Counted from the stretch's first letter, positions 1 through 8,039 are shown. The stretch: DNA of 34,599 nucleotides from Anaerolineae bacterium clx_CAG2 (GCA_014155705.1 JAAEKA010000303.1:1-34599), one strand, 5' to 3'. Made by a program: numbers and translations. Notes: generated from the letters alone by a model not told the origin.

Positions 1-1
1 A

Positions 2-270
2 GAGGGCGGGCATGCAGCCGTGGCCGGCCGGATGGGGGCTGATCCGCTGGGCCAACTGCTGCGGAACGCGCTGGATGCGTCCGGCGTAGACACGCAGGCG
101 CTGTTGGCCACACCGGGCGCGGCGACAGCTATCAACACTGCCCTGGTGACCAGCAGCGGCGAACGCAGCTTCTACGTCTTCCCCGGGGCGTGCGCACATC
201 TGACCCCGGCCGATCTGCCCGACAGCCTGCTGCGCGAGTTCGACCACCTCCATCTGGGAGCGATTGGCGC
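2..270 (+). pseudogene. PfkB/ribokinase-family sugar kinase, internal fragment
   Basis: The window opens inside this reading frame (codons from base 2). The translation contains GRMGADPLGQLL, then GVDTQALL and a stretch ending FDHLHLGAIG. This is the order seen in PfkB-family carbohydrate kinases: the glycine-rich 'G-vG-dDp-G' motif, then the lid and substrate-binding region. PfkB enzymes phosphorylate sugars or nucleosides with ATP and are normally about 300 residues. Here the homology stops near base 265 and the frame ends at a TGA at 281-283, while propeller-protein sequence starts in another frame. The C-terminal half, with the catalytic Asp and the anion-hole GAGD motif, is therefore missing. 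Whether this is a real deletion or an assembly join cannot be decided from the sequence. The family assignment is fairly safe; the substrate is unknown. Confidence 0.6.
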
Positions 271-810
271 AAAATCATGTTGACCTCCGACCGCGATGGC
301 GATTGGGAAATCTACGTGCTAGACCTGGCCACACGCGACCTCGATAAGCTGACCGACAATGCCTGGTTCGACGTGCAGCCTGACTGGGCCAAGGGGACGG
401 GGCGCATCGCCTTTGTCTCCAACCGCAGCTCGCCCAACAGTGAGCTGTTCACCATGGCCGCCGATGGCTCCGACGTGCGCCCCCTGCTGACCAACGATAA
501 CGGCGACGCCAGCCCCAGTTGGTCGCCGGGCGGCGAACGCCTGGTCTTTTGGGGCAGCCGGCCGGAGGGCCAGGCATTGTACACCGTGCGCAGCGACGGC
601 AGCGGCGTGCGGCTCCTCGCCCCGCAGGCGCTGCGCCCTGGCTGGCCGGCCTGGGGTTTTGTGGGCGATACCATCGTTTTCGGCGGCTACCGACCCGGCA
701 GCGGCTACAGCGAGGTCATGCGCATCGAGGCTGACGGCAGCGGGCTGGTGTTATTAACCCACAACGAGATAGATTTCGACTACTCGCCCGGCTGGCTGGC
801 AGGCTGGTAA
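271..810 (+). pseudogene. TolB/PD40-type beta-propeller protein, C-terminal fragment
   Basis: From about codon 271 the frame reads as four successive PD40 (TolB-like WD40) blades. Each has an [I/V]-[A/V/M]-F-x-S-x-R core followed by an E-[I/L]-Y/F turn and a DGS/ATR-x-x-x-x-LT ending: KIMLTSDRDGDWEIYVL, then RIAFVSNRSSPNSELFTM, and so on to a TAA at 808-810. Such propellers are usually periplasmic or extracellular protein-binding domains, often at the end of longer proteins. The frame is open upstream to 190, but that stretch is an out-of-frame reading of the PfkB fragment, and ATG 277 lies inside the first blade, so a true N-terminus is absent. The stop is four bases from the convergent Usp gene. 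I read it as the 3' part of a longer gene truncated at the junction near 265. Confidence 0.6.
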
Positions 811-814
811 ACAG

Positions 815-1654
815 CTAACGCACCACCAACACTGGCCGCTCCACCCGCTTGATAATCTCGCGCGTGATGTCCTCCAGCAGGATGCGCTGCCAGCCGGCCT
901 CACGATGCGCGCCGATGACCACCAGGTCATAGTCGTTTTCCTCGCTCTCGGCCAGGATCTCCTCGACCACGCCGCCGTGGCGCACCTTGGCCTGGGCGTG
1001 GACACCCGGATGGGCCAGCACTTGCAGGTCGCTGGCCAACCATTCTCCTTCGGGCGCGTGTTCTTCGATCAACTCCTCGGCGCTGGCTTGCAGATCCTGA
1101 TCCGGTACGCCTGGCCAGGCGGTGATCTGTGACATCACGTGCAGGCAGGTGATCTCCTCTTCACCTTGCAGCACATCAGCTAATTGAGCGGTGAAACGGC
1201 TGAGCAGAGAGGGGATCAGCGCTCCGCTGTCGCACAGCAGAATGCGCTGGATGGGGCGAATCTCGCCAGGATCCTTGGCTATCTCGCCCTTGGCGATGAT
1301 CACCGGACAGGCAGCATGTTCCACAACGTGGATCGAGGTGGAGCCCAGCATGCGCGCCTTGAGCGTGTGGCTGTGGCGTTCGCCGACGATCACCAGGTCG
1401 AAGCGGCCCTCCTTGGCTTCGGCGATGATCTGCTCGGCAGGCTGGCCGACGCGGGCGCGCGTCTCAAGTTCAGGAATGTCGGCCAGCAGATAGCGCGCAC
1501 GCTGCAGCACAGCCTCAGCCTGCGGCAAGTCCTGTTTCCGACGCACAACTGTCAACACCGTAGGGGTCTCGTCAGCGTGTTGTAAGATTTGTGCGCCGAA
1601 GCGCAGGGTTTTCTCAGAGTGGGAAGAACCACCCGTTGCAATCAGAATTTTCAT
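815..1654 (-). CDS. Tandem universal stress protein (two UspA domains)
   Basis: 279 residues with two Usp alpha/beta domains. Domain 1 (about 1-142) starts MKILIATGGSSHSEKTL and ends with GERHSHTLKARMLGSTS...CPVIIAK, which keeps a recognisable G-x(2)-[GR]-x(9)-G-S-T/S ATP-binding loop. Domain 2 (about 150-279) ends VVIGAHREAGWQRILLEDI...RPVLVVR, where the GS(T/S) loop has become LLEDI, so it probably does not bind ATP. Usp proteins are cytoplasmic and modulate stress or energy responses; tandem forms often pair one binding and one degenerate domain. It is the last gene of the leftward operon, 25 nt after the Na/Pi-cotransporter-like gene, and a role as regulator of that transporter is a reasonable inference. 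The start is the ATG at 1654; no strong Shine-Dalgarno is visible. Confidence 0.88.
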   Translation of the reverse strand: MKILIATGGSSHSEKTLRFGAQILQHADETPTVLTVVRRKQDLPQAEAVLQRARYLLADIPELETRARVGQPAEQIIAEAKEGRFDLVIVGERHSHTLKARMLGSTSIHVVEHAACPVIIAKGEIAKDPGEIRPIQRILLCDSGALIPSLLSRFTAQLADVLQGEEEITCLHVMSQITAWPGVPDQDLQASAEELIEEHAPEGEWLASDLQVLAHPGVHAQAKVRHGGVVEEILAESEENDYDLVVIGAHREAGWQRILLEDITREIIKRVERPVLVVR

Positions 1655-1679
1655 AGGTTAACGTCTCGTGGAACCAGCA

Positions 1680-2813
1680 TTACAGCAGCATGAGCACGAT
1701 CGGAACAACAAAGAGCACTGCGACAAACAGCGCCAGATTACGGTTGTTGTGTGTCACCCAGCGCACCAGGATCAAATTGGCGCGTTCGAAGCGACCATAG
1801 AACAGGATTAAAATCACAAACGACACCAAGGTGATGCTCACCATCTGCGCCAGGACAATGGCGCTGGCCTGTGGGTTGTTCAACAGCACCGCAGCCAGCA
1901 GCGTATCAATAAAGGTAGTGATGCTGGCTCCCATGATATAGGGAATGACGTTCTCACGACGGATGAAGCCGCGGTTGCTCAGCGGCACCAGGATGCTGAG
2001 CGACACACTGATCGACATAGAGATCAAAGTCACAGCCGCGCCCAGGACAAACATCACCCAGGGCCGGTAGACCAGTCTCGAGACCCGACCCACCTGACTA
2101 TCCCTGATAGCCATCTCTGGCAGACAGCGATCGAACAGGTTGAAGCTGACCAGGATGATACCCAGCCCTACCAGGAAGAGCGACCAGCCCGGCAGAAAGC
2201 TGTTGAACCAGGCCACGATCGGATCAAAGATTCGATCGGTGATACTGCTGAGCACGCCGCCCGAGCCCATTTGCACGCCTTGCAGCCAACCAGAACGCAG
2301 CAGAGCCAGTCCCAGGAACAACCCGACCACCTGGGTAGCCCCGGTCACGGAGAGCGAAAGCACACCCATACCCAGGCTGGCTGCCCGGTTGCGGCCTCGC
2401 AACACGTACAGGAAGCCGATCAACAACACAATGAAGCTGGCGCCCAGCCGGCTGCCGCTGATCATGGCATAAGTCGAGTATTGGTCGATCACGCCAGCAT
2501 CGAAGAAGGTCAGAGCGGCCGCAGCCACAGGAGACCCGCTCATGATCAGATAGGCGAATAGCCAGCCAAAGCCGAGCGCGTTGGCCGGGCTTTCGACGCG
2601 GAAAGTACCCTTGACCAGCGGGGCCAATCCCTTAGCGCCCTCTTTCATCAAGGTGATGGCCAGGATGAACAGCAGCAGGCTGGCGACAAACAGCGCTACT
2701 TTGCCAAAATGGATGCGCGACCAGAAGGTGCGGGGCGTGTTCGCAGGGCTGGAAGCACGCGACTGCGGCAGATCGCTGGCGTCCGCTGCATCTTTCTCTC
2801 GCGGATCTTGCAT
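1680..2813 (-). CDS. Na+/phosphate-cotransporter-like (NptA/PF02690 type) membrane protein
   Basis: 377 residues, polytopic: a hydrophilic N-terminal tail of about 35 residues, then some 8-10 hydrophobic segments starting near KVALFVASLLLFILAITLM. Two internally similar small-residue motifs, SGSPVAAAALTFFDAG (about 92-107) and SMSISVSLSILVPLSNRG followed by GASITTFIDTLLAA, resemble the inverted 'QSSSA / GaniGTt' repeats of Na/Pi cotransporters. The classical Gln-Ser-Ser-Ser is not intact, so the transported ion is uncertain. Members normally import phosphate with Na+ across the cytoplasmic membrane. An AGGAG seven bases before the ATG lies inside the end of the upstream small ORF, and that ORF's TAG directly abuts the ATG. 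A generic permease is the main alternative. Confidence 0.62.
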   Translation of the reverse strand: MQDPREKDAADASDLPQSRASSPANTPRTFWSRIHFGKVALFVASLLLFILAITLMKEGAKGLAPLVKGTFRVESPANALGFGWLFAYLIMSGSPVAAAALTFFDAGVIDQYSTYAMISGSRLGASFIVLLIGFLYVLRGRNRAASLGMGVLSLSVTGATQVVGLFLGLALLRSGWLQGVQMGSGGVLSSITDRIFDPIVAWFNSFLPGWSLFLVGLGIILVSFNLFDRCLPEMAIRDSQVGRVSRLVYRPWVMFVLGAAVTLISMSISVSLSILVPLSNRGFIRRENVIPYIMGASITTFIDTLLAAVLLNNPQASAIVLAQMVSITLVSFVILILFYGRFERANLILVRWVTHNNRNLALFVAVLFVVPIVLMLL

Positions 2814-2939
2814 CTACAGGCTCCTATCGCGCAATGGACCGGCGGTCTTCACTGGCAGTCGCGCAGCCACGCCGATAGTCCAAAGCAATACCTGAACCCA
2901 GCCGTCGGCTTTGCCTCCAACATCTGACGTTTCGTTCAT
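2814..2939 (-). CDS. Small ORF (41 aa) translationally coupled between hpt and the transporter
   Basis: An ATG at 2939-2937 overlaps the hpt stop in the arrangement ATGA, and the frame stays open for 41 codons to a TAG at 2816-2814, immediately followed by the ATG of the transporter. The 3' end of hpt offers AAGGGG about seven bases upstream as a ribosome-binding site. The peptide starts MNETSDVGGKADGW and has a hydrophobic stretch VQVLLWTIGVAARL followed by a basic tail (K, R, R). That would suit a small membrane-associated peptide, but the hydrophobic run is short for a full transmembrane helix. I recognise no family. The exact fit (overlap on one side, abutment on the other, SD of the next gene at its end) argues for translation, at least as a coupling device. 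Confidence 0.45.
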   Translation of the reverse strand: MNETSDVGGKADGWVQVLLWTIGVAARLPVKTAGPLRDRSL

Positions 2940-3517
2940 GATGATTCCCCTTCGGCGCCAACGCCATTGGGCAGCAACACCTGAGCCGCCAGCACACCGA
3001 CGAACGGCAGATTACGGTAGCGCTGGCGATAGTCCAGGCCATAGCCGACCACATAACGATCAGGCAGTTCAAAACCGACGTAGCGCAGAGGCAACTTGAC
3101 CAGGCGAAGCCGAGGCTTGTCGAACAGAGTGCAGACGTGCAGACTAGCGGGATCGCGTGCACGCAGCATGCGCAGCAGCGTGTGCAAGGTCAGCCCTGTG
3201 TCTACCATATCTTCGACGAATAGCACGTGGCGGCCCTCGATGCTGGTCTCCAGATCCTTGAGCAGCCTGACCTGGCCCGGGCCAGCCTGAGCGCCGTAGC
3301 TGGTGATGGACAGGAAGTCTATGCTGAAGGGGATGGGAATGGCGCGCATCAGATCGGCCATGAACAGCACCACCCCGCGCAGCACGCCCACCAGCACCGG
3401 CTCCAGGTCGACGTAGTCCGCACTGATAGCCGCGCCCAATTCACGCACGCGGCGCTGGATCTGCTGCTCGGTCAGCAGCACTTCGGAGATGACAGTGGAA
3501 GGTGATTGAACAGGCAT
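2936..3517 (-). CDS. hpt: Hypoxanthine(-guanine) phosphoribosyltransferase
   Basis: 193 residues from the ATG at 3517 (MPVQSPSTV). The frame is open further upstream, but that part crosses a hairpin and overlaps the preceding gene in another phase, so it is not used. The enzyme transfers the phosphoribosyl group of PRPP to hypoxanthine or guanine in cytoplasmic purine salvage. The PRPP-binding loop VLFVEDMVDTGLTLH (about 96-110) carries the diagnostic acidic pair and D-T-G. PVLVGVLRGVVLFMADL is the N-terminal PPi-loop region, and DYRQRYRNLPFVGVL near the C-terminus matches the family's 'D-Y-x-[EQ]-x-[YF]-R-x-L-P' motif. Length is normal (about 180-195). It sits in the leftward operon, follows a hairpin at 3531-3560, and its stop overlaps the small ORF. 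Confidence 0.92.
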   Translation of the reverse strand: MPVQSPSTVISEVLLTEQQIQRRVRELGAAISADYVDLEPVLVGVLRGVVLFMADLMRAIPIPFSIDFLSITSYGAQAGPGQVRLLKDLETSIEGRHVLFVEDMVDTGLTLHTLLRMLRARDPASLHVCTLFDKPRLRLVKLPLRYVGFELPDRYVVGYGLDYRQRYRNLPFVGVLAAQVLLPNGVGAEGESS

Positions 3518-3530
3518 GGGCAATTCCCAG

Positions 3531-3560
3531 GTTTGACTCTTCTTTCGAGAAAAGTCAAAC
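3531..3560. repeat. Inverted repeat (hairpin) between the PD-(D/E)XK-like gene and hpt
   Basis: GTTTGACT (3531-3538) and AGTCAAAC (3553-3560) are perfect 8-bp arms around a 14-nt loop, directly after the stop codon of the upstream gene and 14 nt before the hpt ATG. No T-run follows on the minus strand, so it is not a textbook terminator; an mRNA-stability or processing hairpin inside the operon is as likely. Confidence 0.5.
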
Positions 3561-4019
3561 CTACTCGTCGTCCTGGTCATCATCGATCTGGCTGTCCAAC
3601 CCCGTCCACGCAGCCCGCTGGTCATCGTCCAGGCCAAATTTGGCCATCAACTGGCGGAAGTCGCTGCGCTTGAACAGCTTGATGTTGATCTCGGGGTAGT
3701 GCTCCGACAGCCAGCGAATCTTGCGGTTCTTGCGCTTTACTTGGCGCGGCTTAATCGTGGTGATTTCAACGTACAGATCCTGGTCGGGCAGGTAGAAGTC
3801 CGGGGTGAAAGCCACCACGGGCCGACCTTCCTTATCCTCGCGCAAGACGAAGGTGCGCGGCTCGTACTCCCAGCGCAGGCCATAGAAGTCCAGCATGTGC
3901 GCAAACTCCGCCTCGGCCGCATGAGCGAAAGCTGGCGCGGTGTGCAGGGGGGAGGAGGTAGCGGTCGGCTGGCCGTCGGTCACAGGATTCGTCTCACGCA
4001 AAGATGCATAGAGCGTCAA
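3561..4019 (-). CDS. PD-(D/E)XK-like nuclease-fold protein, function unknown
   Basis: About 152 residues. The core reads AEAEFAHMLDFYGLRWEYEP, then FTPDFYLPDQDLYVEITTIK and a basic helix RQVKRKNRKIRWL. That is the outline of a PD-(D/E)XK fold: an N-terminal helix with a conserved Glu, P-D before a beta strand, then (D/E)-x-K. The third position is E-I-T rather than E-x-K, with a Lys four residues later (TTIK), so catalysis may be lost or the Lys may have migrated. The tail is acidic (IDDDQDDE). The start is uncertain: TTG at 4019, or GTG about 12 codons later; an ATG at 4009 is out of frame. It is the first gene after the promoter at 4061-4089 and precedes hpt. I know no defined role for this small family. 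Confidence 0.6.
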   Translation of the reverse strand: MTLYASLRETNPVTDGQPTATSSPLHTAPAFAHAAEAEFAHMLDFYGLRWEYEPRTFVLREDKEGRPVVAFTPDFYLPDQDLYVEITTIKPRQVKRKNRKIRWLSEHYPEINIKLFKRSDFRQLMAKFGLDDDQRAAWTGLDSQIDDDQDDE

Positions 4020-4060
4020 GAGAAGAGGGAATAGCTGTCTCGTCCGATTTGAACGCCGAG

Positions 4061-4089
4061 ATTATAGCACATCGATGGATACCCTCCAA
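4061..4089 (-). promoter_or_regulatory. Sigma-70-type promoter, leftward operon
   Basis: Read on the minus strand: TTGGAG (4089-4084), 17-bp spacer, TATAAT (4066-4061) with an extended -10 TG one base before it (TGCTATAAT). The predicted start lies about 35 nt upstream of the TTG at 4019. It is back to back with the rightward promoter at 4095-4123. Confidence 0.65.
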
Positions 4090-4094
4090 CTCGT

Positions 4095-4123
4095 TTGGTT
4101 GGCCTTGGGCGCTATGGTACAAT
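4095..4123 (+). promoter_or_regulatory. Sigma-70-type promoter of the LonB-like protease gene
   Basis: TTGGTT (4095-4100), 17-bp spacer, TACAAT (4118-4123), with an extended -10 TG at 4115-4116. The leader would be about 55 nt to the ATG at 4186. Its -35 hexamer is only five bases from that of the divergent promoter, so one bound factor could control both directions. Confidence 0.6.
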
Positions 4124-4185
4124 CGTTGGTGAAAGAATGCCACGACCTGTTGTGGTTATCCTCCCACCCCTCTGAGGTGACATTG

Positions 4186-6804
4186 ATGTCCAACCTGCCT
4201 CGTGAGCTGACCGCTGAACAACTGCGCCGCGCCTGCGCCCCGACCGATCTGCCCTTCCAGTCCACCGACGAACTGGAGCAACTGAACGAGATCATCGGCC
4301 AGGAGCGAGCCACCCGCGCCATCGAGTTCGGCCTCGATATTCCCTCCTACGGTTACAACATCTACGCTCTGGGTCCGTCCGGCGCCGGCAAAACCACGAC
4401 TATCGCCAAATACCTGGAACGCCAGGCTGCTGCCCGGCCGGTGCCCAACGATTGGGGCTACGTCAACAACTTCCAGCGGCCCGACGAACCGTTGGCGCTG
4501 CGCCTGCCGCCGGGCGGTGGACGGCAGTTGCGCGACCGCTTCGACGCGCTGCTCAACACACTGGAGGAACAGCTTCCCCAAGCCTTCGAGAGCGAGAACT
4601 ACGAAAAGCATCGCAAAGAGATGGTGCAGGAACTGGAACAGAGGCGGCAGCAGGTGCTGGAAGACATGGATACTTTTGCCCAGGAGCGCGGTTTCGCTAT
4701 CGTTCAAATGCCCATGGGGCTGCTCTTTGCGCCCCTGATCGATGGCAAGGCTGCTTCGCCCGAGCAGTTTGAGCAATTGCCGGTCGAACAGCAGAAAGCC
4801 TTGAAGGCCCAGGAACCAGCGTTGCGCACGGAGATGGAGCGTTCACTGCGCGAGTTGAAATTGCTCAGCGACGAGGCTGCCAGTCGTCTGCAGAACCTGG
4901 ATCGCGAGATCGCAGCGGCCACGGTTGGTTCAGGCTTCGACGAACTGCAGGCTGATTACACCGCATGGGATGAGGTGGTCGAGTACCTGCGCGCCGTGCG
5001 CGAGCACATCTCTCAGAACGTGGAACAGTACAAGTCGGGCGCTGACGCAGAGGAAGCACAGCCTGATCCCGCAACCCTGCTGCTAGGCCCCCCCGAGTCG
5101 CTGTTCGAACACTACCGCATCAATGTGGTGGTGGACCATGATGGTGAGACGGGCGCGCCAGTAGTGGTCGAGACCAACCCCACCTACTACAACCTGATCG
5201 GCCGCATCGAGCAGGAGGCGCAGTTTGGCACCCTGGTCACCAACTACAGCCTGATCAAGGGGGGGGCGCTCTTGCAAGCCAACGGCGGCTACCTGGTCGT
5301 CGATGCGCGCGCCTTGCTGCGCCAGCCGCTAGCCTTCGAGGCGCTCAAACGTTCCTTGCGCCACCAGCAAGTCAAGATCGAAGAACTGGGCGCGCAGCTC
5401 AGTATGATCGCCACCACCAGCCTCAGCCTGGAGCCGATCCCGCTGGACGTGAAAGTGATCCTGATTGGCGATCCCTACACTTACTACCTGCTCTACGCCT
5501 ACGACGACGAGTTCCAGAAACTGTTCAAGGTGCGCGCCGACTTCGCCAGCCAGATGGACTGGACTGCCGAGAACATGGTCAAGGTTGCGCGCTTCATCCG
5601 CACCCGCTGTGCTGAAGAAGACCTGCTGCCTTTCGATCCTGGCGGCGTCGCCAAGGTAATCGAGTACAGCGGCCGGTTGGTGGAAGACCAGCGCAAGCTG
5701 ACCACCCGCTTCGCCCATGTGGCCGATATCGTGCGCGAGGCTGCCTACTGGGCGCGATCGACGGCTAAACCCGCCAGCCAGACGCCAGCCGAGCCGCTGT
5801 TCGTGACCGGCCAAGATGTGCAGCGCGCCATCGACGAGCGCCGCTATCGCTCCAGCCTGGTGGAGGAACGGGTGCGCGAGGCTATCGTCAACGACACGGT
5901 GATGATCGACGTGGCCGGCGCTGCTGTGGGACAGGTCAACGGACTGGCCGTGCTGGCTCTGGGCGACACCATGTTCGGCAAACCCTCGCGCATCACGGCC
6001 AAGACTTTTCTGGGCCAGTCAGGGGTGATCAACATCGAGCGCGAGGCCAAACTTAGCGGCAAGGTCCACGACAAAGGAATGCTGATCATCAGCGGCTACC
6101 TGGGCGGCAGGTATGCCCAGGACAAACCCCTCAGCCTGACTGCTACTATCACCTTCGAGCAAAGCTACGACGGCGTGGACGGCGACAGCGCCAGCAGCAC
6201 CGAGGTCTACGCCCTGCTGTCTTCCCTAACCCGCCTGCCCATCCAGCAAGGCATTGCAGTCACCGGCTCGGTCAACCAGCACGGCGAGATCCAGGCTATC
6301 GGCGGGGCCACGGCCAAGATCGAGGGCTTCTTCGACGTGTGTAAGGAAAAGGGGCTGACCGGTCAACAGGGTGTGATCATCCCGGCCGCCAATGCGCCCA
6401 CGCTGATGCTGCGCGAGGACGTGGTCGAAGCCGTGGCCGCGGGCCAATTCCACATCTACCCGGTCAGCGCCATCGACGAAGGCATCGCCATTCTGACCGG
6501 CCTGCCGGCCGGCCAGCGCGGCCTGGATGGGCGATTCCCTGAGGGCACGATCAATCGGCGTGTCGACGACGCTTTGCGCGAGATGGGAGTGCGTTTCAGA
6601 AACTTTGGCAAGCCGCCAGCCAAGAAGGACGGTGCAGGCAAATCGGGCGACGAGGAGAACGGCAGCGGCGAACCAGAGCCGCCCCATGAGCCAGAACTGC
6701 CGGGCGACGAGCCAAATGGCCCCGACGACGAGCCTGGCCTGCCTGGCGATGAGCCAGATTACCCTGAAGATGAACCTGGCCTGCCCATCGATGAAACTGA
6801 CTGA
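4186..6804 (+). CDS. LonB-type ATP-dependent protease (AAA_32 + S16 Lon protease domain)
   Basis: 872 residues from ATG 4186, which has GAGGTGA five bases upstream; the frame opens at 4075 but the SD fixes the later start. Order: short N-terminus, Walker A GPSGAGKTTT (63-72), a long helical insertion with many Gln/Glu (about 115-290), a Walker-B-like NGGYLVVDARALL (366-378), the rest of the AAA module to about 555, and the Lon S16 domain. Catalytic Ser is S668 in DGDSASSTEVYALL and catalytic Lys K711 in GGATAKIEGFF. The layout is the Lon-related 'AAA_32' group rather than classical Lon, which has an N-terminal substrate domain. It should be a cytoplasmic ATP-driven quality-control protease. 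The last 45 residues are an unusual acidic, proline-rich repeat (DEPGLPGDEP-like). The next gene starts six bases after the stop. Confidence 0.92.
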   Translation: MSNLPRELTAEQLRRACAPTDLPFQSTDELEQLNEIIGQERATRAIEFGLDIPSYGYNIYALGPSGAGKTTTIAKYLERQAAARPVPNDWGYVNNFQRPDEPLALRLPPGGGRQLRDRFDALLNTLEEQLPQAFESENYEKHRKEMVQELEQRRQQVLEDMDTFAQERGFAIVQMPMGLLFAPLIDGKAASPEQFEQLPVEQQKALKAQEPALRTEMERSLRELKLLSDEAASRLQNLDREIAAATVGSGFDELQADYTAWDEVVEYLRAVREHISQNVEQYKSGADAEEAQPDPATLLLGPPESLFEHYRINVVVDHDGETGAPVVVETNPTYYNLIGRIEQEAQFGTLVTNYSLIKGGALLQANGGYLVVDARALLRQPLAFEALKRSLRHQQVKIEELGAQLSMIATTSLSLEPIPLDVKVILIGDPYTYYLLYAYDDEFQKLFKVRADFASQMDWTAENMVKVARFIRTRCAEEDLLPFDPGGVAKVIEYSGRLVEDQRKLTTRFAHVADIVREAAYWARSTAKPASQTPAEPLFVTGQDVQRAIDERRYRSSLVEERVREAIVNDTVMIDVAGAAVGQVNGLAVLALGDTMFGKPSRITAKTFLGQSGVINIEREAKLSGKVHDKGMLIISGYLGGRYAQDKPLSLTATITFEQSYDGVDGDSASSTEVYALLSSLTRLPIQQGIAVTGSVNQHGEIQAIGGATAKIEGFFDVCKEKGLTGQQGVIIPAANAPTLMLREDVVEAVAAGQFHIYPVSAIDEGIAILTGLPAGQRGLDGRFPEGTINRRVDDALREMGVRFRNFGKPPAKKDGAGKSGDEENGSGEPEPPHEPELPGDEPNGPDDEPGLPGDEPDYPEDEPGLPIDETD

Positions 6805-6810
6805 TCGACC

Positions 6811-8004
6811 ATGAACGTCGCCATGCTGTCGGCTGCGGCACGCGAGGCCAACCCCTACATCGATCTGCTGTGCCGCGGGCTGGCTGAGGCTGGCGTGGCC
6901 GTGACACTGGTCTCGAAGCCGGGTGATGATGGCCTGCCCGCCGCCGCCCACAGCGCCGATCTGCTACACCTGCACTGGCTGGAACTGTGGGGACGCCCAC
7001 CTTACACCAGTCTGGCCAGACTGGGACGATGGGGGTTGCCCGGCCGCAGCCTGCGGCGCTGGCTGGAGCCAGCCTTGAACAGCCATCCAGTCTTCGTTCG
7101 CCGCCGCCAACGCTTCCTCAACCGCTTTTTCATCGCCCTTGAGCAGTATAAAGCCCGCGGCGGCCGGCTGGTCTACACCGTCCACAACCTGGGCCAGCAT
7201 GAGGGCGAGGGTGGATCTGTGGAAGCTGGCGCCGTTCAGCGGCTGCTGGCTTTGGCCGATGGCGTTCACGTCCATGCGGAGTATATGGCGGAGGAAGTGC
7301 AAAAACTCAGAAGCGGCACGGTCGGAGACCGGTCACAGCAGTGGAACCCGCCCATCGCCGTCATTCCCCACGGCCACTACATCGATGCTTACCCCAACAC
7401 TGTCGCCCGCGCTGACGCCCGCCGCGCGCTGCGCCTGCCTGCGACGCTGACTACTGACTATTCCCTCACCCTTCTTTTCCTTGGACTCCTGCGCCCCTAC
7501 AAAGGTCTGGAAGAACTGCTGCCCGCGTTCCGCAGTCTGCCCGATCCCAACGTCTCCCTGCTCATCGCGGGCCGGCCGCGGCCCAGCGATTACGCTGCAC
7601 GTCTGGCCGCGCAGGCCAGCGACGACCCACGCGTGCGCTGGCATCCTCACTTCGTGCCCGACGCCGAGGTGCAACTGTGGATGAACGCAGCCGATGTAGT
7701 GGTGCTGCCCTATCGCCAGATCACCACCAGCGGCGCGGCCATGCTGGCCTGGAGCTTCGGCAAGCCAGTCATCGCCCCTGCACTGCCGGCCTTTGCTGGG
7801 CCGATGGCCGATGCGCCCATTCTGGGCCTACTCTACGACCCCGCCACATCCGACGGCCTCGCCAACGCCCTGCGCCAGGCCGCCGCCATCGACTGGCAAG
7901 CCCGACGCGAGCCGATCCTGGCCTGGGCCGCGCAGTTCAACTGGGCCGGCATTGGGCAGCAGTTCGCCGCACTATATCACAAGGTGCTCACAGGCAACCA
8001 ATAA
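6811..8004 (+). CDS. GT-B glycosyltransferase (GT4-like)
   Basis: 397 residues from ATG 6811. An N-terminal Rossmann-like half (MNVAMLSAAAREANPYIDLL, DLLHLHWLELWG) is followed by a C-terminal half with the usual GT4 elements: LFLGLLRPYKGLEELLPAF (about 223-241), LLIAGRP, then VRWHPHFVPDAEVQLWMNAADVVVLPY and TSGAAMLAWSFGKPVIA. The E-x7-E motif is modified: the residue before the small-residue helix is S-G-A-A rather than E-x-F-G. It would transfer a sugar from a nucleotide donor onto a lipid or polysaccharide acceptor on the cytoplasmic face of the membrane. The donor is unknown. It is followed 35 bases later by a second glycosyltransferase on the same strand; the pair probably belongs to an exopolysaccharide or glycolipid function. 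The start codon lacks an obvious SD. Confidence 0.85.
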   Translation: MNVAMLSAAAREANPYIDLLCRGLAEAGVAVTLVSKPGDDGLPAAAHSADLLHLHWLELWGRPPYTSLARLGRWGLPGRSLRRWLEPALNSHPVFVRRRQRFLNRFFIALEQYKARGGRLVYTVHNLGQHEGEGGSVEAGAVQRLLALADGVHVHAEYMAEEVQKLRSGTVGDRSQQWNPPIAVIPHGHYIDAYPNTVARADARRALRLPATLTTDYSLTLLFLGLLRPYKGLEELLPAFRSLPDPNVSLLIAGRPRPSDYAARLAAQASDDPRVRWHPHFVPDAEVQLWMNAADVVVLPYRQITTSGAAMLAWSFGKPVIAPALPAFAGPMADAPILGLLYDPATSDGLANALRQAAAIDWQARREPILAWAAQFNWAGIGQQFAALYHKVLTGNQ

Positions 8005-8039
8005 ACGGCGCCCACCTTCCCAGTCACCTTGTCACCCCC

